From contig CP085832.1 of NCBI GenBank assembly GCA_020809705.1, forward strand, positions 1,984,001 to 2,048,000: a stretch of 64,000 bases of DNA, given 5' to 3'. Positions 10,877-23,300 of this stretch are shown here, in pieces. The translations under genes and the position numbers were made by a program. Source of the stretch: Calonectria ilicicola (Eukaryota > Ascomycota > Sordariomycetes > Hypocreales > Nectriaceae). The notes beneath the pieces were generated by a model. The model did not search any database. It saw only the letters and a list, made by a program, of their open reading frames with translations, and had not been told where the DNA came from. Position 1 is the first letter of the stretch, and each line of letters starts with the position of its first letter.

Positions 10877-12479
10877 TATATAAGTTCAAGGGAATGCGTA
10901 TGCGCGTCGCCGCAAGGCATGGGGTTAAAGACGGTGATGCTGGCTGAGAAAAGGGGTTCTTCAGTTTCTTTTTTATCAATCCCTCGTTGAACGATGTATG
11001 ATATGCTTTGCTTGTATTCAATTCAATGGTCGATAATTTCCCACGGGGCAAACTACTTGTCGCTATAGTACTACTCAATCACATGGTTCAGCCAACTGAG
11101 GATATCATCATATTTTGGTCCACACATACAAAGCTCAGCAACCCTACTTTCTGAGTCGAACCGGAGACATTGATGAAGCTATGTATAACATAACAAGGAT
11201 AGACATATATATCCTAATAGATTATTCTAGTAAAAATGAGTGGCTCTGGTTCTAGTATTTTGTGTCGTGTTTGGATCTTTCAAATTTTTAGCCAGCGTTG
11301 TCATATTAGTCAATTTTCACTTCGATCAAAGCATTATTTAAACCTCGCTTGCTAAAATGATATCACCAGAAGTATTATGAAAGGAATTGGGGTCTTACCA
11401 AGAAGGAATAGTGGCACTAGAACGGTATCCATCAAATATCCAGTTGGAATGCCTTGCCACAAGTTCCTCTCGCTTTTGTTGACCATGCTTGACACACAGA
11501 CGTCCCCATAGTTCCATTTGATAATAAACCCACAGAAAGAAGTATGAAACAAATAGTAAGAAGGAAAAAAAAGTCACGGGTTGGTATTTTTCTCATTGTC
11601 GGGTTCGTGTGCTGCATACCGACCAAGCATGGCCCCACCTGACCACCATTGTGTGCGATCTTCTAATATCACGCAAGTATTACCTATTCCTCATACAGCT
11701 TCACCGACACTCTCTGGCTGTATTTGCCAGTTATATGTCAACTCGAGACACGTCTTTGTTCGTACTAGAGGGTTGGATTGTTGGATGCCGAACTTCATAG
11801 CATGCCAAGCTGAACCTCAATTGACCCAGCTATAATTCAAGCTCCCACACCTGGGTCCTCTGGAAAACTCGGGTTCTGATAGCTGAGAGGTTGGGAAGCT
11901 TTTACACCTGATAGTCAGAGCTTCCAATGATATCCAACTCTGTTATCAAGACAAATTGACCAGGTCGGGATTGTAGCTGCAAGGACACACAAAAGTGGAG
12001 GTGTACGCCCGTTAAATCCGCTCGAGCAGTAGTGTAATGTAACTAAAGGTCGAGCATTCCAGGATCTTTTTAGGCTGTCCAAAAGAAATAATAAATTCAG
12101 AGAAAAAGAATAATATATGAGTTCATCATATGCGGACAAATAGCAGTCTGTGTCATTCAGATTTTGTCTATTGTATCTTGGTGTCGTTTTCCTCTACCCT
12201 TCGAGACATCGCCACAGCCCTAGAGCGCAACGTAGTAACCATCCCAATTTCATCCCGCCTTGCTCTTAAGCTGCTCCTCTTACGTGCTTGCAACAACGCA
12301 GACGCAATTGTATCACATCTGTCGCAATCCGAGCGCATCGAACTAACTGCGGAATCGGCCGAACCGACGGTGCTTAAAAGTTAGCATGGAGCTTTACATT
12401 CGAGAAAGCGCACCTCTTTTGCAAGTTCGATTCGTTTGACGCTCTAAATATATCCGGAAACAAACCTCAAGTTGACATC
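10877..12479. other. Intergenic, about 1.6 kb
   Basis: 3' flank of the preceding gene and promoter of the monooxygenase gene. Relatively AT-rich. Frames up to about 85 codons (for example 12130-12384) show no family features, so no gene is called. Confidence 0.55.
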
Positions 12480-14122
12480 ATGCCCCTCGCAGCTCAGCGC
12501 GTGGCTGTTATTGGCGCTGGTCCCAGCGGAGCTATTGCAACAGATGCTCTGGTAAAGGAGCAGGCGTTTCAAACTATTCGGGTGTTTGAAAGAAGATCAG
12601 GCATCGGCGGAACATGGTAAATACAAGATACCTTAAACGACATATTTTCTAGAGGCTAACCCCAACTCTTTGCCCAGGATTCACACGCCACATCTTCCAA
12701 CTGGTGTCCCATCATTGAAAAATGTAATTGAAGGCAACGCAGACGTCGCTATCCCAATCCCAGAGCAGCTCCCAGGCGTAACTCCTTTATCAGAAGCAGT
12801 AAATGGGTATCAAAACAGATTCTCGGATACGGCCATCCATGAGAATCTGCACAGCAACATCATTCCTTCCATCATGAGTTACACCCAGGAGCCTTTCCCG
12901 GACAAGCTGTCCGACCGCACAATCGCCGATTTCGGCCCGGATGCCCCCTTTCGTCACCACACGACAATTCGGGAGTGGGTTGAGGGCATCTTTGTGCGGG
13001 GCGGTCATGAGAAGCTGCTGGAGCTTGACACCACAGTTGAAAAGGCTGAAAAGGTCCATGGCGAATGGGTCCTGACGCTCCGAAAGGTTGTAAACAGTCG
13101 TAATTATTGGTGGCAAGAAAAGTTCGATGCTCTTGTTGTTGCCACCGGGCACTACAACGTGCCCTGGTTTCCAGAGATACCAGGGCTCTTGGAGTATGAT
13201 AAAAAGTTTCCCAGCGCTATAGTACACAGCAAGCACTTTCGGAGTGCAGAAAAGTTTAGAGGCAAGGTAAATTCGTCCTCTCATCCTTATCATCAACTGC
13301 GATCGCTAATTCCTAGGCATAGAGAGTCATCGTCTTAGGTGCATCAGTGTCTTCTCATGAGATTATCCACGAGATTTTAGATTTCACCGAAGGCCCAGTT
13401 TACGCATCCATCCGCGGTGAGCCTCTCCCAGCTTTCGGCTGGGAACCATTTACACACCCAAAGATTTCTGTGAAAAAAGGCATCACCCAGTTCGATGCTG
13501 AGACTGGGCGGATTCACTTCAGCGACGATTCGTATCTTGACGGCATAGACCATGTCATCTTCGGAACTGGCTTCACATTTAGCCTACCCTTCCTTCCGGA
13601 CGTTCAAGAGCGCATTAAACATGCTTACCGCCGCCTTCCTGGCGTCTACCAGCATACATGGAACATTGAAGATCCTACACTAACATTTATTGGCATGGTA
13701 CGTGTATTTGCTTAAATCTATGGCGTTGCATCCTAAACTCTAACCAATCCTATCAGCTCGGAGGTGGTTTTACATTCCGGGCATACGAGTGGCAAGCCGT
13801 GGCAGTAGCACGGTACTTGGCCGGACGAGCCAAAGCGCTACCGTCGATCCCGGAGCAATTAGAATGGGAGAGAAGGCGCGTTAGTGAAAGAAAGGGAGGA
13901 AAGGACTATTACTCTATCGCTCCAGACTACTCCGCGTTCTTTGAATTCCTGCGAGGAATTGCTGGAGAGCCTGCCCCGGGCACTACCGGTCGAACGCTAC
14001 CTGAATTTGATCCCAAATGGCTCGAGGTTTGGGCCGGAATGGTGGCGACTAAGCTTCAAGGATGGGAACGGAAACGAAAGGCGGCAGAAGGGGCTCACAA
14101 GAGTCTTAAAGCCAAGCTATAA
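12480..14122 (+). CDS. Flavin-containing monooxygenase (FMO-like, FAD/NADPH)
   Basis: Four exons, 12480-12616, 12678-13266, 13323-13697 and 13757-14122, give 488 residues, close to the usual FMO length. The FAD-binding Rossmann motif Gly-Ala-Gly-Pro-Ser-Gly is at residues 12-17, with an acidic strand end and Gly-Gly-Thr-Trp at 43-46. Next comes the Ala-Thr-Gly-His-Tyr strand, the FMO-type His-Ser-x-x-Phe-Arg segment before exon 3, and a second nucleotide site, Val-Leu-Gly-Ala-Ser-Val-Ser-Ser at about 246-253. In this second site the last Gly of the usual GxSxSG is replaced by Ser. Family members oxygenate soft nucleophiles (N or S) or carry out Baeyer-Villiger-like reactions using NADPH and O2. 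No signal peptide, so probably cytosolic. It is tail-to-tail with a flavin oxidoreductase, 173 bases apart. The substrate is unknown. Confidence 0.88.
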
Positions 14123-14295
14123 TACACTACTACCCTCAATTTTGGTAGTAGGTTACGGAAGGAATACACTATTGAAGATCAAGGTAGCATTGAAGGGATC
14201 AGAGTTAATAGCCGAAGTATGTAGAATGCAACATTGATGCTAATTTCTTTCGGAATGTATAGTTTAAAGGAATATAGCCCAATCAAGCCAACAAA

Positions 14296-15539
14296 TTAAA
14301 GAAGAAGAAGTGGTACATTGTCCCTGACAACACCCAGAGCGGCAGGAGAAATATCAGCAACTGAAGTGCAACCAGCCAGCTGCATGCAATGTTTGAACTC
14401 CTCGTACAATAAATCCAGGACTTTACTCACACCGGCCTCCCCGTCATACTAATACAAATTAGAATCAGATTTTGAAAATGTGCAACTCAGCGTGCGACCA
14501 CATTACTTACCGCGAGTCCCCAAATTGCGGGCCGTCCAATCCAGACGCATTCAGCACCCAGGGCTATAGCCTTAAAGATGTCTGCGCCGCTTCTGATCCC
14601 GCCGTCAATATTAACCCGTATTTTTCCATTGGCGGCCTTTACACATTCCTGAAGGACGTCTATTGTCGCTGGAGTTTCGTCAAGCTGCCGACCTCCGTGG
14701 TTGCTAACAATGACACCGTCACAGCCATACTGGATAGCGAGCTTCACATCCTCGGCAGTCAGCACACCTTTGATCCATATCTGCATCTTCGTGACGCTTC
14801 GGAGCCACGGTATCTCATTTACCCACGAATGCGACTCGGAGACGAATGCATCGGAGCCAGTGGTCGGCGAGTGTTTACTAATTTCTTCCAACGTCAAGTC
14901 CACCATCGGGCACGCCAACCCCTTGGGGACTCGGAAGTTGTTGCGCAGCTCATGATAATGAAACCCTTTCACAGGCCCATCGCCAGTCAATAAAATGGCC
15001 GCGCACCCGGCAGCCTCTGCCCTCTTGATGATGCGCTCCTGGAGAGCTCGGTCTCGCAACGTGTACATTTGCATGGCGTGTCCAATCGGCCCAACCTCTA
15101 CTCCGGCAGCTCTCACATCCTCAATTGAATTGTTTGCAAACATGGATAGCCCCATGTGGATACCTCTTTTTCCACACGCACGGCTGGTGGCAACCTCGCC
15201 ATCTGGGTGTGCCATGGCATGCAACGCCGTGGGAGACACACAAAGCGGGAAGTCGATTTTCTGGCCCCAAACCGTCACGGAGGTATCTACTTTTGAGACA
15301 TCTACCAAAACTCTCGCTCTAATTCGGTACTTTGAATAAGCCGTGCTGTTCTCGGTGACCGTCACCTGGTCTCTTGAACCTCCATTGCAAAACTCTGCAA
15401 GCTCCGTCTTAGAATAGGTAAGATCTCCGAAGCGGTAAAAAAAAAACGAACCTCTTGTAGTAGTTGACATCCGCGCCGCAGCAGCATCCCCGACATCTTT
15501 GACGCAAAGTATCATCTCTTGGGCAGGGATGGGGTCCAT
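14296..15539 (-). CDS. FMN-dependent alpha-hydroxy-acid dehydrogenase/oxidase (lactate/glycolate oxidase type)
   Basis: Three exons on the minus strand, 15539-15452, 15394-14511 and 14448-14296, give 374 residues. The first intron (57 nt) has no stop and a length divisible by three. It is inferred because splicing restores the family pattern Met-Ser-x-x-x-Arg-Glu-Phe-x-Asn-Gly-Gly, whereas retention would insert 19 atypical residues. The last exon supplies the conserved Tyr-Asp-Gly-Glu-Ala-Gly-Val end, missing if the frame is read through its intron. Family motifs present: Ser-Pro-Thr-Ala then Ala-His-Pro-Asp-Gly-Glu (FMN contact), Ile-Trp-Ile-Lys-Gly, the catalytic Ser-Asn-His-Gly-Gly-Arg-Gln-Leu-Asp, Asp-Gly-Gly-Ile-Arg-x-Gly and Ile-Gly-Arg-Pro. 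The TIM-barrel enzyme oxidises a 2-hydroxy acid to a 2-oxo acid. There is no heme-binding b5 domain, so it is not cytochrome b2. The substrate (lactate, glycolate or mandelate type) is not determined. Confidence 0.9.
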
Positions 15540-18122
15540 CTTCGGGTTTTGTTTCCTTCGGAGGTTACCGGTACTGAAAAAAAAAAGAGTTCTGAAGAAT
15601 GCGCATGACTATATCACAATATTTAAATCGCATGATCCATGTATCAGTCAGCACCGGATTCACATCTCATCTCCAGGTCGTGCAACTGATTGGCGCCTCC
15701 AGTTCGGAGCAAGAGGGGGGAGAGCTGCGAGAACGTCACCCAATGCAACATGGTCTGAGTCAGCTCAAGTTTCTGGATATACCCTCTGTCTCCAGTTGGC
15801 CGTGGCAATTCTTTTATTTCCATCTAGATACAGGAACGCAGCTGTGATTCGTAGTAGTCCATACCGGTTCACTTCGCACGAGGGTGAGCTGATATGGAGA
15901 TGCGGGGATTTCCTATTCAAGCGTAGAATACCTTTTGATATCACCTAAGCCGGACAAACTTGGATTTATGCTCAGGGATTATCTGGGTACAATTCCCGGT
16001 GATCGTTTTCTAAGACAAGGCACTACGTTTGATGACTTTCAGCCCCAAAAGGCTTTGCCCCTGCGCCGCTCTTCTCATATCACACGTCATCAAATAATTA
16101 TTAGATAGGATATAAAAATACATATTTTAAGATTCTTTGAAATAATTAAATTTAAAAATTTATAAATTTTGGTGAATAAAGCACCTATTAAGGTGGCCAT
16201 TCGACCCAGTTGCACTGAGGTTTACTCACAGAATGCCAACTAGCCTGAAAGCAAGGACAATAATGTTATAAAAATCATCCAGATTAATAGTAAGCTAACT
16301 TTGCTATTATGCGAATGTTTCTTACTCCGTGCTTTGGTTGCCAGAGTATGGGAAAGTTAATCTTCCCTGTGTTGTCTACCCATACTTGAGTGATTGGCGG
16401 TGAGTCAATGTCAGCATCTCGAATGCTTTGTAAGCCGACATCAAGACTGCAGTCATATACTTCAGGCAACCTAGTTTCCTCTTCTCTCACGCTCTAAGAT
16501 GGGGGTGGTGTTGCATACGAGTCAGCGTAGATCGTCGGTCAGTTTCGCACTAGCCATCCAGGCAAACTTGGAGGATGTCACTCTAGGTATCCTAAGAGTC
16601 AATTTAGCCGATTCAAACCTGGGTGTGAGACACCAAGGCTGCTAATGTCCGAAAGCCCTGACCGAGGGTGTGATAGGGCTAGGTAGGTTGATCCAATTAA
16701 TCACGTAACCACAAACTCAAGATACACACCTGCCCTAACATGATTCAGGTATGCGATTACGTGCAACGTCCACGTTACAGGTCCACACCAAAAGTCCCCT
16801 CGCTATTCTAAAGGTCTAAGCCCTCGCTTCTGAAGATTGTTGTTTTGGTCAGGGTAGCATCCGAAAGGCATCATCATCGGGACTTTACGGGATTCCAGGA
16901 TGGGAGATGTCATGGAGGGGAGGATCAGACACATCTCCGCATTGTTTTGCCTTGTCTTTGTTCAAGACAACATCTATTGTGCGGAGAGACAAACTAGATA
17001 GAGGTTAGTGATAAGGTTGCCCTTGCATAAACACTGCCCAGGTGCAGGCCATGTGATGCTTCCATCTTGGAGGATCAAACATGCTGAGTGAGGAGAAAAC
17101 ATCAAAGCCACTGGCTAAACAAATGTAGATCATGAATATAAACAAGAAAACAAACAAACATCACAATAATGGAATTTGAAACGCAGATTCGTTGTTGCTT
17201 CTCATGGGGTACCATGTCCCCTCGCGCATTGAGCGACTTGTATTCATAAACAAAAAAAAATAAAGAATAATGGTAATAGCATCATAAAGGCCTAACCATG
17301 ATCGCCTCGTCCGTGTCAACGCAGCAACGAGAATCTCCCCCACTCTAACAGGAAGGGATGGGCCCGTCAGCGACAGAGCCAGACCAACTAAAAAACTGAA
17401 ACAAACATAATCGTCAAAGTATGCCTCCGTTCGAAACAAATCAATGAACCAAGTCAATTGGCCCCTCCTCCCACCCATATTGCCTCGCCCCGGGATGCCC
17501 AAGTTTCAGATTCCCGAGGCAAGGAGGAAACAAAACGCCTCCCCGCCCGCCCAGTCTGACCCTGGTCTGCCTCGTCACCAACCGTAAGCGACGAGGATAG
17601 TGCAAAAATCAATGCGAATGCCACCCGGCCCCGGTTTCCCGTGTGAGAAACAAAATGTTAACAATCGAGGGGATCTGAAAATCCCGCGTTACCGTCGTGG
17701 ATACAGTAGGGTGCCGGAAAGGTGCATTCCCTGTATTAGAATCCCGCCAGTACATCCGTCCCACCCAACATTTGCAAAGTAAAACTCAGAATCCTTGTAA
17801 AAAATAAAACAAAATAAACAATCATCATCCTGTGTCGCTGTCCAACCTTGTATTTCTGTCTGCGTGTGCGAGTTGCATATAGTATCCCGCGATAGAAAAC
17901 AGGAATGCCGGGCGGTTCCCGAAACAGAAACAAACTAAACATCAAACGATAACAGACTGGTATACCATCTTTGTGTGACGCGAGCAAAAGCGACCGGAAA
18001 AACATGTGAACGAAACTGATGGGGCCCCGTGGGTCCAGTCTTGGCGCAGCATCCCGCGAGTCATTCATTGAGAAAACATGAGGTCATAACGTATTAGAGA
18101 AAAAATTGGGGAGAAAACGCGA
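15540..18122. other. Intergenic, about 2.6 kb
   Basis: Promoter of the hydroxy-acid oxidase gene (right of 15539) and presumed long 3' UTR or flank of the Zn2Cys6 gene (left of 18123). A markedly AT-rich patch lies around 16081-16180. No tRNA or repeat array is seen. Frames such as 17161-17502 (minus) lack coding character. Confidence 0.55.
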
Positions 18123-20386
18123 TCATGTGCAGGTGATGTCAAGGCCCATTCTTCGGGCCACGCTCTGCCAGTCCCAGACAGCCATCCAGTCGCCCTGGTC
18201 CATCGCCTCCCAGACCGCTTCTAGAAGCTCGGCAACCCGGTCGCAGTTCCTCAGGCCAGTGTAGCCGCGGACTGCCTTAAGGGCCGTGCGGATCCTCTCC
18301 CGCTGGCTGCTCTCGAAGCAGGCTGTGCCAATGACCAGGCTTGGGATGAGGAGCAGAGTCTGTGCGGGGTCCGAGGGCTTGAAATCCTCCAGAATTGTTA
18401 GCGACTCTTCAACGGCGAGCGTTATGCGGCGATCGTGGTAGGCGGGGCGGCGGCTGGGAGGTGGAGAGGATGCTCTCGGTGCGTCTGTGAGGGGCTGGGA
18501 ATCCTGTTCATGCATCGAATTCGTCCGCGACGGGATTCGCGACGAGGGGCTGCTGTTTGGCGTATGCACGCCATTAACCGGAGCTTTTGCCGTAGAAACC
18601 GTCGCAATCATAGAGGCCCGGCGTGGAGGGACAGACGCAGCAGGGGCCATCGCGGGCAGAGTGCTGAAGGTCGAGCGTCGTATCGATGAGGCGGAAGGTG
18701 GGTAGATGGTTCGGAACAAATAAACCCACATCATTTGCTTGTACAGCAAGCCAACCCGGTCACGGCTGTCACCTGGGGGGTATTGAGGGATCCAGTCCCG
18801 GATGGCGGCATCAATCTCCGCGGCACGGTACAGACTGGTGTAGTCAACAAGCGGATCCACGGAACCAGCCATATTAGCCCGAATGGTGTTTCGGATAGTG
18901 GTGATCTGGGATAGATGCTGGAAGAGGCCATCCGCGACACCTAGAAGTCGAGGAGGGTGGATAGGACCCGTGGGTTCCCAGTCCTCAGACGAGAGCCGCT
19001 TGGTCATCGTCTCGGGGTGCCAAAACAAGTCATCGGCGTAAATATGATACTGGAAGAACTCGGTAATGAATGTGTGGAACGCGGGGTCTTCGGGGGGTGA
19101 ATTCTGGATCAGAGCCTGGTATGCCTGGAGGTGGACGCGGTGTTCGCCTCGAGGGTTGCCCTCGGCTCGGGTCTGAAGGAGCAGGCAAAGCATCTGTCCG
19201 TATCTCGCCGATAGCACAGTCTTGTACTCCGGGTCGTCCTTGTCTAGGGTCTTCTCCATGTCCTCGTAGAGTCGCTTCATAGCCTCGTCATGATGGTAAT
19301 CAGATCGCTGCTGAAGGAGTTCCCGGCTGGACTGGGGGTTCTCAGCAAGAAGCTTGGCGCCATATGGTGTGTCCAAGTCAATGTGCTTGCTGCTGACAGC
19401 AAGGATCGAGTGCATAAGCCCTTGGTGCTTGTTGGCCAGTTGAAGAATGATGTCCTTGAACGCGTTCTTTGCCTCGCCCTCAACGGTCAGCACGTTGCTC
19501 AAATGAGTGATATAGTGCTTCCAGAAGACTTTGTCTTCATTAGTTTCAACGCCATGGAAAATCGGCTGCATGGTGATGACGGGGAGGCTCTCTCGCCGTA
19601 TACGTTCTATACAAACTGTTAGCAACCCACTAAAATTGATTGCATTGGAACGACGTGCCCTCTTCGGCCTTTTCCTTGCCGCTCTTCCAGATTTGCTTCT
19701 CATGATAGCCTTCGCACACCACAGCATTCTTTTCGCAGTTCATGCCTACAATGAAATATTAGATTAGAAGACAGTAGACAAAATTGGTCGGTGCTGGGTC
19801 GAGTCCTACATCGGGGCTTGGCTTCGTCACACTTCTTCTTTCGCTTTCGGCAGGTGATGCATCCGGTTTTCGATCGTCCCTTGGTGACTTTGCTTGTACC
19901 TACTACTGGAGTGAGAGGGTGCTTCCTTGGTCGTCCTCGGGGGCGCTTCTGCTTGGGCTCAGTGGATACGGGGGCGGGCACTGGGGCGGATGCCATCGGG
20001 GCAGCCTTGAGGTCTTCCATTCGCAAATCGTCCTCGCCCGGTTCAAGCTTAGGGATGGTGAGAACATCGTCGGAGCCTTGCTCCCAGTTATTGTCCATGT
20101 CGACATCTTCGCGGTCGGCATATCCTGAACTCCAAGAATCGGTGCAAGATGAAGAGGCGGAGTGGCCCATGGCTGGGCGTGCTGGGTGGTCCATAGACAT
20201 TTCCATGCCGGCGCTGAGTGGGGATAATTGGCCAGCATGCAATTGAGTCGTCGAGGAGGTGACCATCCAAGCGGCATCCATGGAGGTAGGGGAGTGAGGG
20301 ACGATGGCGTCTTCGGACGACATACTGCGGCTGTCAGACCAAGACAGGCTGCCCTCCTCCGAGACTGCGGTGAGTGGGTGTTCCAT
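18123..20386 (-). CDS. Zn2Cys6 transcription factor with AT-hook and fungal-specific regulatory domain
   Basis: Three exons on the minus strand, 20386-19810, 19745-19659 and 19606-18123, give 715 residues. The binuclear zinc cluster has perfect spacing: Cys176, Cys179, Cys186, Cys193, Cys196, Cys203 (CX2CX6CX6CX2CX6C). Intron 1 splits the codon for Cys193. Just before it, residues 147-157 (Lys-Arg-Pro-Arg-Gly-Arg-Pro-Arg-Lys) form an AT-hook. Residues 1-145 are acidic and Ser-rich, a plausible activation region. From about 235 onward is an all-helical region of the fungal_trans_2 type, interrupted by a Ser/Pro-rich linker near 540-610. Intron 2 (19607-19658) begins with GC, not GT, and is needed to keep the frame. 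It is probably a nuclear DNA-binding regulator. Its targets are unknown. The more than 9 kb upstream is gene-free and may contain its control region. Confidence 0.9.
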
Positions 20387-23300
20387 GGTCGGTCGATAAC
20401 GAGAGAAGTTCCCGCCTAGATCTGAGAGAGACCGGGTTGGAAGAATTGACTACGACGAAAGGGAATCGAGAGCGGCAGGAGCAAGCTAGATGCGTGGCCC
20501 GTCGATCATATAGGAACTTCGAAGGTCATAGGCATAGGATGACGACAGGTCGGCAAGGAATAGTGGGGATTGGAGCGTGGCGGCGGTGGACGTTAGGTCG
20601 GACTAGCCATCGACACCAACACGCCGGTGGGTGATTGAAGCTCCTCGGGTCGCCTAGAATGGGCGACGAGTCTAAGGACGAATGCGCAGGTCGAGAGGGA
20701 GAAAGTTGAAGGAGGATGAGATGGATGGAGGGGCTATGTGGGTGGAGAGGTCTTATTTGACCAGGCTAAGAGGTGACAGGGTGTGGAGGACCGAGATCCA
20801 GCAATGTGCTTTTGGTGCCCGTCAACGCCATCTCCCCACAGCACCATCGTGATCCAACTTGGGATGCTTGACGATGGCCATGCTACCAAGACACCAGAGG
20901 CGTCCCAAGGGCCCTGGGTCGGGTCATGGGCCACCTGGGAGGCAGGGGATCTAACAAGCCGCCGCCATGTGCCGTCGGTCCCGTCCAGGACGCCCATGGT
21001 GTCCATGAGGCTTGACTGGCCCCTCCCTGGGCTGGTCCGAGCTGACTGGTGACCGGACTGCTATCAACGATGGAGTATGGGTACTGACGCTTGGCCCAGG
21101 TCCCCACTTGCCAGAGGTGGTGGGGAGGACCCATCCAACAAGCCCTCAAGCCCCCATCCCCTCCCCTCCAAGTCTTAGCGTCGAATTGGGGCCTCACAAG
21201 AGGCGTCGAGGTACTTGGGGGTACAGAACCGGCCTTCGGCGAAGTGGGACACTGGTCTTTCGTCTTCAGTTTGAGTGGACTGGGGTTGACGGTGAGCAGG
21301 GAAGCAAGGTGCGCTACGGGTGCTGGAGCACCGAATATGATGCGCGGCATGGACTAGGACGTTGACCGTCGTCGAATCGACCTACGAGCGGTGATTTGAG
21401 CCTTGCGGTTCGAGGATGGAGGGGGGAGAGTATCAAAAATGGAATGTCCGCTCTCAAGCACGGTGGAGACTCGGGTGTCGTTGTGGTTCGACCATGTGTT
21501 GATCGTGTCCGCCAAAGTCGCATGACAACGACATCCACCAGCAGCACTCTTTGTGTCTCGGGCCCTGCGGCGGCCGGCATCTCACTGTTTGGATGCAACC
21601 CACGGTGCTGTAGCATGATATCATGGCCAGCGTGTAATAGAGTCGGGAGTGTCGTGACTGCAGTTGGGAGTTGGGCCCGGCGGTCCGCGACGACGGTTAG
21701 CAGTCCCGCCCTGCATGAGTTTGCCTGTGTTGCAACATGCTCAAAAAGAAAGTAATGGGCCTCGAGGGCACCCTGTCCAGGCCTTGGGCAGAGGTACATA
21801 ACAACCGTCATGCTGTTATTCGATCGCGACGTCTTGCTCCCTCGCTGCAGGCAAGGGTACGTGGCTTGGCTGAGCAGGTTACCGAGTACGGAGTAGTTTT
21901 CAAGCTCATGCACCGAAACGTTGAGGAACCGTCGTAGGCGAGATGCATTGCGTTCAATAGACCATTGCCATGCATCCAAATAGGCTTCGGCTCTGTGGCG
22001 ACGATCAACGATGGCGCTGTCATTGATGGCCTCGGCAATCCCCAAAGGGCATCGGATGCAAAGCCGATGGAGGGTGAGAAACATGCAAATGGGCTGATTG
22101 GCAACGTCTCTTGCTCGTATTGGCTGCCTAGAAACCATTGGGTGTGAAGGGCGGGATATTCGCAAACAAATAGCCACAGCAGCCAATGTGATTGATCGAA
22201 GCGCCGAGTTGGAGGTTGTGCCATGTCTCGCAAGCCACAAAATTAACTACATGGCGGCTTGGCCTTACAGCGTCTCCCTCAAGCTCAAGGCAATACTTTG
22301 TTTTGTACAGTGCGTGCCTTGCCCCAGTGGGCCCAGGTGCAGGTGTCGTCACGCAGTGTGAGGACAGTGCGATACGGTGCGGACCGAGCCTCGCGTGTCC
22401 AGGGAGGAAAAAGGTTCAATTCAACTCAAGTTGAGGCTCTGACTCGAGCTTTCGGCGGTATACCTTCAATCCGCCAGATACGCCCGTCATCGCGCCCTAC
22501 TATCTGGCTAGCCCCCCATGTGCTCCGTTGGCCCCATTTCCAACTGGATCGACGCGCAGTTGTGCAAGTCAGCCTACATGGGATGTACAGCGCCAGACAG
22601 GACAAGACTGTGTGATGCGCGATGCAATAGCAACCCGTTTGGTTGGATCTCGGCCCAGTCTCGACCTAGGGTGCGCCACAATATCCTTCTACTCCCCGAC
22701 TCGGCTACTGAAGGCAGAAAAATATTGCCCTCTGGGGGCGGGACGAGACGACACGCCATAGCTCAACAGACACGGGCTGGCTGGATGACAGATTGGCAGA
22801 CAACCAACGCAAGATCTCGCTCTAGTCCTGAGCAACGAAGCGCTAGAACATGTTTTGCTGGGAAAATCACCTACTGGAATTCCACCCCCTTTCCAACGCA
22901 CCCCGACGGGCTCTCTTTTCGCACTGCGAGATGCCAGGGCCTCCATCTTCCATCCAACCTAGCTATGGAGTAGATGCAGCCCGCTACTGCAACAAGTTAT
23001 TAGCGCACATATGCCTCTTGATATCCACAGTTTGCCAATTACCCCAAGGTCGCTAAACTTGCCACAGTCTCTCTTTCCTTCTTCCTTGACTGCCTGCAGC
23101 ACATGTCCCTGTCTGTTGGCAACGCGCACAGAGTACGTACCTCGCAGCTCCCATCTCCCATCTCTGCGGTTTTGTCTGATTACTGCAACCCGTTCGGCCG
23201 CCTTACCTTGTCACAAACCATGGCGGAAACGTGGTGGGCCAAATCTCGACTCTCCCTGGCCCGACTCATCCCGGTCGGTACATGCTCACCTTCGGCATTG

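Noticed and set aside
16284..16490. 68-codon minus-strand frame in an AT-rich patch
   Set aside because: No domain, no splice context; too short to separate from chance.
21314..22240. 308-codon minus-strand open frame
   Set aside because: Arg/Ser/His/Thr/Pro-rich, no domain, overlapped by equally long frames on the other strand; typical of GC-balanced non-coding DNA.
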